A DNA stretch of 12,535 nt from Oxalobacteraceae bacterium UBA4003. Lineage in GTDB: Bacteria > Pseudomonadota > Gammaproteobacteria > Burkholderiales > Burkholderiaceae_D. Below, piece after piece: positions 7,666 through 12,535 of this stretch. The notes beneath the pieces are model-generated. The model did no database searches, was not told where the DNA came from, and saw nothing but the letters and a program-made list of their open reading frames with translations. The translations under genes were made by a program, and so were the position numbers. Within the stretch, counting starts at the first letter, position 1. Each line of letters opens with the position of its first letter. Where the stretch lies: contig DGBN01000040.1 of the NCBI GenBank assembly GCA_002384815.1, positions 9,558 through 22,092 on the forward strand. The letters run 5' to 3'.

Positions 7666-10218
7666 TCAAACTCGCAAGGCATCGAGCAGATCACTTTCCA
7701 GCTGGATCTGGCTGCGTGGATTGTTCAGCGCCGAACCATCGATCAGAAAGACGTCTTCGACCCGTTCGCCCAAAGTCATGACTTTGGCGGTGTGCAGATT
7801 GACTTTGTACCTGGTGAGCACATTGGCGATCGAATACAGCAAGCCGTTTCTGTCATTGGCTGAGACAGTCAGCAAATAATATCGGCCGCGCTCATCCGGC
7901 CGCAAATCCACAGTCGGCGTCGCCGGGAAATTGCGGCACAGACGAGACAAACGACCTTTGCTCGGCAAAGGCAAGTCGCTTTGCATGATCAGCATCTTGC
8001 TCAAGTCATGCTCGATCAGGCTGATCAGATCGCGATAACTATCGGCAAACGCCGGTTCTGTAATCAGGAAGGTATCAAGCGCGTAACCGTGTTTGGTGGT
8101 GTGAATCTTGGCGTCGAGAATGCTGAAATTCTTGTGGTCGAAATAACTGCAGATGCGTGCGAACAGATCGGGTTGATCTTTGACATATGCTGTCACCTGC
8201 AAGCCTTCGCCTATTGGTGCCAGGCGGCATTTTACGATTGGTACTGTACTGTCGATTTTGTCGTACAGGACACGTGTCTGCCATGCGATATCGGCAGCAT
8301 CGTGCCGCAGGAAGTAAACCACATCCAGTTGCTGCCAGAGTTTTTCATGATCCTTGTCGGACAAGCCAAACAGGCGCAAGGATTTGAGCGCTTCTTCCTG
8401 CCGGTTCTTCAGTTCACGATCGGCCGATGGTGCTTGCCCTCCGAATACACGCGAAGTCATGTGGTACAGATCTTCCAGCAACTTGCCTTTCCACGCATTC
8501 CACACTTTCGGGCTGGTGCCGCGTATGTCGGCTACCGTCAGCAAATACAGTGCGGTCAGATGACGCTCATCCTTGACCAGTTTGGCGAATGCAGTGATGA
8601 CTTCCGGATCGGATAAATCCTGTTTCTGCGCGACCTGCGACATCGTCAAATGATTCTCGACGAGGAAGACAACGAGCTCGGTATCTTCTTCCGACAAGTC
8701 GTGATCGACGCAAAAGACACGCGCATCTTCCATGCCTAATTGCGAATGATCGCCGCCGCGACCTTTGGCAATATCGTGAAACAAAGCAGCGATATACAGC
8801 AGCCACGGTTTGCTGAAATCTGCTGCGAGCTGGCTGCAAAACGGGTATTCGTGCGCGTGCTCGCTCAGCATGAAGCGACGCACATTGCGCACCACCATCA
8901 TGATGTGTTGATCGACTGTATAAACGTGGAAAAGATCGTGCTGCATCTGGCCGACGATCTTGCGGAAGTTCGGCAAATAACGCCCCAGCACGCTGGTCTG
9001 GTTCATCCGGCGCAGCGCATGTGTGATGCCTTGCGGTGCCTGCAGGATTTTCATGAAAAGGGCGCGATTGGTCAGGTCACGACGAAATTTGTTATCGATC
9101 TTGAAGCGCGAATGCCATAGCGCACGGAAGGTGCGCGAAGTCATGCCCTTCAACTCTGGGTGTAATGACAGCAATAGGAAAACTTCCAGCATCGCAGATG
9201 GCGTCACATCGAAAGTGTCGTCATGCGCGATATCGATAAAACCGTTTACTTCATTGAAGCGTTCATTGACTGCGACCGGCGAAGTCATTTGCGGGAACAG
9301 TTGGGCTTCGATGTTTTGCAGCAGGATAGCGTTCAGTTGTGTGACCGCTTTTGCCGCGAGGTAGTAGCGCTGCATCAGGTATTCGCTGGCGCGACGCGTT
9401 TCTGTTGATTTGAAACCTATTGATTCGGCAATTGCAGTCTGGATATCAAAGACCAGCCTATCTTCGCGGCGATTGGCGATGATGTGCAACCGTATCCGTA
9501 CATCCTTGAGCGCGCGTTCTTTTTGCTTGAGTTGACGTGCTTCGGTCGGCGTAATCAAGCCGCGTTCAGCCAATGCCAGCCATGAGTCACCGAGGCCGGC
9601 TGCTTTTGCTACCCATAAAATTACTTGCAGATCGCGCAGACCGCCCGGGCTTTCCTTGCAGTTCGGCTCCAGACTGTAGGGCGTGTCTTCGTATTTTGCG
9701 TGGCGTTGGCGTAGTTCCAGGGTTTTGTCCTGAAAAAAAGCGCGTGGATTCATTGCTGCATCGCAGCGCTCTTTCATAGCCTGAAATAGAGGGGCATTAC
9801 CGATAATCAATCTGGCTTCGAGCAAACTGGTTTGTACGGTAATGTCGGCAGCCGATTCCGACAGGCATTCATCGATGGTACGTATGCTGTGGCCGATCTC
9901 CAGACCGATATCCCAAAACAACTGGATCAATTCTTCCAGTTTCACCTGCAATGCGTCATCGGGCGCTTCCTGCAGCAATATCAGTACATCGACATCGGAG
10001 TGCGGGAACATTTCTCCTCGACCATAACCGCCGACTGCAACCAGGGCGACGGATGTCGGCAAGTCGAAGCTCGCCCACGACTGGGCCAATGCAGCATCGA
10101 CCTCATCGGTTAATTGTTGCAATAACTGATCTGTCTTGCCGAGTGCCAAAAATCGATCTATGACAGTTTGTCGCTTGGCTTTTAGCTGTTCTTTCAGTTC
10201 GATGGCGAAGGACGGCAT
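7666..10218 (-). CDS. glnD: Bifunctional [protein-PII] uridylyltransferase / uridylyl-removing enzyme
   Basis: GlnD is the glutamine sensor of nitrogen control. It adds UMP to PII proteins (GlnB/GlnK) when glutamine is low and removes it when glutamine is high, and so steers glutamine synthetase and NtrBC. The protein has 850 residues, close to the family norm of about 860-890. The nucleotidyltransferase domain has GGYGRGEMFPHSDVDVL, with D75 and D77 as metal ligands. A linker includes ESPGGLRDLQ (about 189-198). The HD hydrolase domain (uridylyl removal) has QHDLFHVYTVDQH (426-438) and the HD pair H481-D482. Two C-terminal ACT domains, at about 672-745 and 779-850, bind glutamine. All key residues are present, so both activities are expected. 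The start lies 6 bases after the map stop, with no clear ribosome site, which suggests coupling to map. Confidence 0.98.
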   Translation of the reverse strand: MPSFAIELKEQLKAKRQTVIDRFLALGKTDQLLQQLTDEVDAALAQSWASFDLPTSVALVAVGGYGRGEMFPHSDVDVLILLQEAPDDALQVKLEELIQLFWDIGLEIGHSIRTIDECLSESAADITVQTSLLEARLIIGNAPLFQAMKERCDAAMNPRAFFQDKTLELRQRHAKYEDTPYSLEPNCKESPGGLRDLQVILWVAKAAGLGDSWLALAERGLITPTEARQLKQKERALKDVRIRLHIIANRREDRLVFDIQTAIAESIGFKSTETRRASEYLMQRYYLAAKAVTQLNAILLQNIEAQLFPQMTSPVAVNERFNEVNGFIDIAHDDTFDVTPSAMLEVFLLLSLHPELKGMTSRTFRALWHSRFKIDNKFRRDLTNRALFMKILQAPQGITHALRRMNQTSVLGRYLPNFRKIVGQMQHDLFHVYTVDQHIMMVVRNVRRFMLSEHAHEYPFCSQLAADFSKPWLLYIAALFHDIAKGRGGDHSQLGMEDARVFCVDHDLSEEDTELVVFLVENHLTMSQVAQKQDLSDPEVITAFAKLVKDERHLTALYLLTVADIRGTSPKVWNAWKGKLLEDLYHMTSRVFGGQAPSADRELKNRQEEALKSLRLFGLSDKDHEKLWQQLDVVYFLRHDAADIAWQTRVLYDKIDSTVPIVKCRLAPIGEGLQVTAYVKDQPDLFARICSYFDHKNFSILDAKIHTTKHGYALDTFLITEPAFADSYRDLISLIEHDLSKMLIMQSDLPLPSKGRLSRLCRNFPATPTVDLRPDERGRYYLLTVSANDRNGLLYSIANVLTRYKVNLHTAKVMTLGERVEDVFLIDGSALNNPRSQIQLESDLLDALRV

Positions 10219-10224
10219 GGATGA

Positions 10225-11061
10225 TCAGGTGTTGCTAGCTTGTGGGATATCCGTTGGCAGTACGATAAACGCAGGCGGCGGCGGGGTGCCGGCAGATTGC
10301 GTCAGGATTTCATAGCCGGTTTCAGTCACGAGCACCGTATGTTCCCATTGTGCCGACAGGCTTCTATCCTTGGTTTTGATGGTCCAGCCATCGCCCATTT
10401 CGCGGATTTCGCGGCGACCGGCATTGATCATGGGCTCGACTGTGAAGATCATGCCGGCCTCGAGTTTTTCCAGCGTGCCGGGACGGCCGTAGTGCAGCAC
10501 TTGCGGTTCTTCATGGAACACCTTGCCGATGCCGTGGCCGCAGAATTCGCGCACCACGCTGTAACCGGCTTTTTCCGCATGTTGTTGAATCACGAAACCG
10601 ATGTCGCCCAGATGCGCGCCCGGTTTGATTTTCGAGATGCCCAGCCACATGCACTCATAGGTGATTTCGCTCAGACGCTTGCTCATGATGGACGGTTCGC
10701 CGAGCAGGAACATACGGCTGTTGTCGCCGTGATAACCATCCTTGATGACGGTAATGTCCAGATTGACCGAATCGCCGCTCTTCAAAACCTTGTCGCCGGG
10801 GATGCCGTGGCAGATCACATCGTTGACAGATGTGCAAATCGCTTTCGGGTAAGGCGTATAGCCGGGCGGGCAGTAATTCAGCGGCGCCGGTATCGTGTCC
10901 TGCACATTGATCATGTATTCATGGCACAGCCGGTCGAGTTCGCCTGTGGTGACGCCGACTTTGACAAAAGGAGTGATGTAATCGAGTACTTCAGAAGCCA
11001 GTTTGCCGGCAATGCGCATGCCGGCGATATCTTCTGCTGTTTTAATTGAAATATTGCTCAT
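10225..11061 (-). CDS. map: Methionine aminopeptidase, type I
   Basis: Map removes the initiator methionine after deformylation. The protein has 278 residues. The metal ligands are all present: D102 and D113 (VNLDITVIKDGYHGDN), H176 (CGHGIG), E209 (FTVEP) and E240 (QWEHT), with H85 in CHGIP. Their spacing matches the E. coli enzyme with an offset of five. I chose the ATG at 11061, which gives MSNISIKTAEDIAGMR. The frame stays open another 52 codons upstream, but that stretch contains the likely promoter and no family sequence. The C terminus is about a dozen residues longer than in E. coli and contains PPPP (260-263). The gene is first in a minus-strand run with glnD and is divergent from rpsB, a common arrangement in proteobacteria. 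Confidence 0.97.
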   Translation of the reverse strand: MSNISIKTAEDIAGMRIAGKLASEVLDYITPFVKVGVTTGELDRLCHEYMINVQDTIPAPLNYCPPGYTPYPKAICTSVNDVICHGIPGDKVLKSGDSVNLDITVIKDGYHGDNSRMFLLGEPSIMSKRLSEITYECMWLGISKIKPGAHLGDIGFVIQQHAEKAGYSVVREFCGHGIGKVFHEEPQVLHYGRPGTLEKLEAGMIFTVEPMINAGRREIREMGDGWTIKTKDRSLSAQWEHTVLVTETGYEILTQSAGTPPPPAFIVLPTDIPQASNT

Positions 11062-11113
11062 GGGAAGCTGGAAGTGGCTGAAAAGACAGCGTGAAAAAAG
11101 TGGTAGATGCAGA

Positions 11114-11119
11114 ATTATA
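11114..11119 (-). promoter_or_regulatory. Candidate -10 element for the map promoter
   Basis: The minus strand reads a perfect TATAAT here, 52 bases before the map ATG, which would give a leader of roughly 45 bases. No good -35 is seen at 16-18 bases upstream, so the promoter is weak or depends on other contacts. It sits in the divergent region and does not overlap the rpsB promoter. Confidence 0.45.
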
Positions 11120-11160
11120 GACGAGCGCACACTTATTCGCCGGGCAAAGTGGTGCAGAGC

Positions 11161-11190
11161 TTGAAACAAGCAGGTGTTTTGAGGTAGAAT
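11161..11190 (+). promoter_or_regulatory. Sigma70-type promoter for rpsB
   Basis: TTGAAA (11161-11166) and TAGAAT (11185-11190) are separated by 18 bases. Each differs from the sigma70 consensus (TTGACA, TATAAT) at one position. Transcription would start near 11197, giving a leader of about 125 bases before rpsB. It is the best promoter match I found in the window, as expected for a ribosomal protein gene. Confidence 0.65.
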
Positions 11191-11196
11191 CTCGGG

Positions 11197-11321
11197 CTTG
11201 CCTGGATTGAACATCAAGCAAAATTTTTGTAAATCGCGAATCCGCTCGAAAAGGGTGCCCGAATCAGCTTCAAAATGATTCCGGTGACTGAGCAGATTCC
11301 AGACCCAACCCTGGAGATATT
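11197..11321 (+). promoter_or_regulatory. rpsB 5' leader with hairpin, possible S2 autoregulatory site
   Basis: If transcription starts near 11197, about 125 bases are untranslated. Within them GAATCA (11261-11266) pairs with TGATTC (11276-11281) around a 9-base loop, and CC (11258-11259) can pair with GG (11283-11284) beyond one C-C mismatch. A second GATTC lies further on, near 11295, and could compete for the 5' arm. E. coli rpsB is known to be repressed by S2 through its leader. Whether this leader does the same is inferred from length and structure only. Confidence 0.35.
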
Positions 11322-12068
11322 ATGTCAGTAACTATGCGTGAAATGCTGGAAGCCGGTGTCCACTTCGGTCACCAAACCCGCTTCTGGAACCCAAAGATGG
11401 CTCCTTACATTTTCGGCCATCGCAACAGAATTCATATCGTCAATCTGGAAAAAACCCTGGGCATGTACCAGGAGGCGATGAAATACATCAAGCAATTGTC
11501 TTCCAATCGCGGCACCGTTCTATTCGTCGGCACCAAGCGTCAAGCGCGTGAAACCATCGCCGCTGAAGCAGCGCGCGCCGGCATGCCTTACGTTGATCAA
11601 CGCTGGTTGGGCGGCATGCTCACCAACTTCAAAACGATCAAGACATCGATCAAGCGTTTGAAAGAACTGGAAGCGCTGATCGAAGACGGTTCCGTGCAAA
11701 AACTCAGCAAAAAAGAAGCGCTGATGTTTGAACGCGAAAAAATCAAGCTGGAAAAATCCATAGGCGGCATCAAGGACATGGGCGGTATTCCTGATGCAAT
11801 TTTCGTGGTTGACGTCGGTTACCATAAAGGTGCAATCACCGAAGCTGCAAAACTGGGTATTCCGGTCATCGGCGTGGTCGATACCAACCACTCGCCAGAA
11901 GGCGTGACTTACATCATCCCAGGCAACGACGATTCGTCCAAAGCGATCATGTTGTACGCACGTGGCGTGGCTGATGCGATCCTCGAAGGCCGCGCTACCG
12001 CGACTAACGATCTGATTGAAGCTATCAAGGGCGGCGACGACTTCGTTGAGGTCAACGAGCAGGCTTAA
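11322..12068 (+). CDS. rpsB: 30S ribosomal protein S2
   Basis: S2 is a large protein of the small ribosomal subunit that binds late, near S1. The 248-residue protein is full length and typical throughout: MREMLEAGVHFGHQTRFWNP at 5-24, TKRQARE (71-77), QRWLGGMLTNFKTI (93-106), a helical coiled-coil insert at about 105-150, and VVDTNHSPEGVTYIIPGNDD (185-204). The ATG at 11322 has a clear ribosome site, GGAG at 11313-11316, 5 bases upstream. The gene follows its own promoter and leader, and a strong terminator structure lies 36 bases after its stop. It pairs with tsf as in most bacteria. Confidence 0.99.
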   Translation: MSVTMREMLEAGVHFGHQTRFWNPKMAPYIFGHRNRIHIVNLEKTLGMYQEAMKYIKQLSSNRGTVLFVGTKRQARETIAAEAARAGMPYVDQRWLGGMLTNFKTIKTSIKRLKELEALIEDGSVQKLSKKEALMFEREKIKLEKSIGGIKDMGGIPDAIFVVDVGYHKGAITEAAKLGIPVIGVVDTNHSPEGVTYIIPGNDDSSKAIMLYARGVADAILEGRATATNDLIEAIKGGDDFVEVNEQA

Positions 12069-12092
12069 TCCCCCGGCTCTGATGGATAGAGA

Positions 12093-12177
12093 GCGTCAGA
12101 ATGAAAGGGGCAACAGCGGTTAGCCCCTTTTTTTCGAACGTATTTTGAACGTAATAAGATGGGAGGCGTCAGAATGA
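12093..12177 (+). repeat. Two copies of a 12-base direct repeat flanking the rpsB terminator
   Basis: GCGTCAGAATGA occurs at 12093-12104 and again at 12166-12177, 73 bases apart, one copy just before the terminator stem and one after it. The second copy lies within the hairpin at 12164-12182. The GCGTCA of the first copy could pair with TGACGC (12175-12180), offering an alternative fold. Confidence 0.6.
12104..12134 (+). terminator. Intrinsic terminator or attenuator between rpsB and tsf
   Basis: AAAGGGGC (12104-12111) pairs perfectly with GCCCCTTT (12123-12130) over 8 base pairs around an 11-base loop. A run of seven T (12128-12134) ends the structure. It lies between rpsB and tsf, which are usually co-transcribed, so it probably lowers tsf expression by partial termination rather than ending the operon. 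Confidence 0.8.
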
Positions 12178-12182
12178 CGCCT
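12164..12182 (+). other. Perfect 8-bp hairpin in the tsf leader
   Basis: AGGCGTCA (12164-12171) and TGACGCCT (12175-12182) form a perfect stem around a GAA triloop. No U-tract follows, so it is not a terminator. It ends 17 bases before the tsf ribosome site (AGGAG, 12200-12204). It could be a protein-binding site, an RNA-stability element or a processing site. Function is unknown. Confidence 0.6.
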
Positions 12183-12210
12183 GCTTGTCGGGAATTGTTA
12201 GGAGATTGTA

Positions 12211-12535
12211 ATGGCCGTTATTACTGCAGCAATGGTTGGTGAACTGCGCGCGCTTACCGATGCGCCTATGATGGAATGCAAAAAAGCATTGACGGAAGCC
12301 GAAGGCGATCCGGTCAAGGCGGAAGAAATTCTGCGCGTAAAACTGGGTAGCAAGGCATCGAAAGCCGCTTCCCGCGTGACCGCTGAAGGTGTAGTCGCTT
12401 CTTATGTGGCCGGCAATGTCGGCGCGCTGGTTGAAGTCAATTGCGAAACCGATTTCGTCACCAAGAATGATGAATTCCTGGCGCTGGCAAATGCATGCGC
12501 ACAACTGATTACCGAACACAATCCGGCTGATCTGG
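12211..12535 (+). CDS. tsf: Translation elongation factor Ts, N-terminal part (3' end outside the window)
   Basis: EF-Ts recycles EF-Tu by driving out GDP. The first 108 residues are present: MAVITAAMVGELRALTDAPM, the N-terminal domain signature TDAPMMECKKALTEAEGD (16-33), and the EF-Tu-contacting motif TDFV at 80-83 (D81, F82) within NCETDFVTKN. These match the family closely. The ATG at 12211 has a strong ribosome site, AGGAG at 12200-12204, 6 bases upstream. The gene follows rpsB by 142 bases that hold a terminator and a hairpin. A GAACGTA pair spaced 11 bases apart (12136-12142, 12147-12153) and a TAAGAT (12155-12160) lie between them, but no convincing promoter of its own is seen. The reading frame runs off the window. 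Confidence 0.98.
   Translation, partial: MAVITAAMVGELRALTDAPMMECKKALTEAEGDPVKAEEILRVKLGSKASKAASRVTAEGVVASYVAGNVGALVEVNCETDFVTKNDEFLALANACAQLITEHNPADL

Noticed and set aside
7981..8616. A 211-codon plus-strand frame opposite glnD
   Set aside because: It lies wholly within glnD, whose motifs are intact, and shows no protein family features.
10240..11049. A 269-codon open frame on the plus strand opposite map
   Set aside because: It mirrors a highly conserved gene, has no recognisable domain and no ribosome site; it is an antisense shadow.
11062..11217. A 52-codon N-terminal extension of Map
   Set aside because: The frame is open, but it runs through the TATAAT element of the divergent region. 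Family sequence starts exactly at the ATG at 11061.
1..12535. A defence system, mobile element or other undescribed multi-gene system
   Set aside because: All large frames are core housekeeping genes. No transposase, integrase, toxin-antitoxin pair, regular repeat array or tRNA-linked boundary is visible.

Overview
The window looks like an ordinary housekeeping stretch of a betaproteobacterial chromosome. Protein wording and gene order (smc-zipA-ligA; map-glnD divergent from rpsB-tsf) suggest Oxalobacteraceae, perhaps close to Herminiimonas or Janthinobacterium. That placement rests on recalled family sequences, not on a search. I see no insertion sequence, phage gene, CRISPR array, tRNA, rRNA or sign of recent transfer. 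Nearly every base is in a recognisable core gene.

Layout. Bases 1-1971 hold the C-terminal half of the chromosome condensin Smc. A 189-base AT-rich gap follows, with two terminator-like hairpins and a possible 35-codon leader ORF. Next is a tightly packed plus-strand run: a ZipA-like FtsZ-binding protein (2161-3285), NAD-dependent DNA ligase LigA (3288-5378), UTP-glucose-1-phosphate uridylyltransferase GalU (5365-6240) and peptide deformylase Def (6237-6773). These genes abut or overlap by -2 to 14 bases, so they are probably one translationally coupled message. They meet a minus-strand block end to end: map (start 11061), glnD and an RluF-type rRNA pseudouridine synthase (end 6818). A 260-base divergent region (11062-11321) carries a promoter for map and a better one for rpsB, plus a leader of about 125 nt before rpsB. 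rpsB (11322-12068) is followed by a strong intrinsic terminator and a second perfect hairpin, then tsf, which runs off the window at 12535.

How the genes work together. smc, zipA and ligA serve chromosome organisation, division and DNA joining. rpsB, tsf, map, def and rluF serve translation and the processing of new proteins. GlnD is the nitrogen sensor that controls PII. GalU supplies UDP-glucose for the envelope.

I did not find an undescribed multi-gene system. The points most worth a second look are small: a clamp-binding-like QPDLF peptide at the extreme N terminus of LigA, a one-residue expansion of the LigA zinc finger, an apparent tandem duplication of the FtsZ-binding domain in the ZipA-like protein, and RNA structures in the smc-zipA gap, the rpsB leader and the rpsB-tsf gap.
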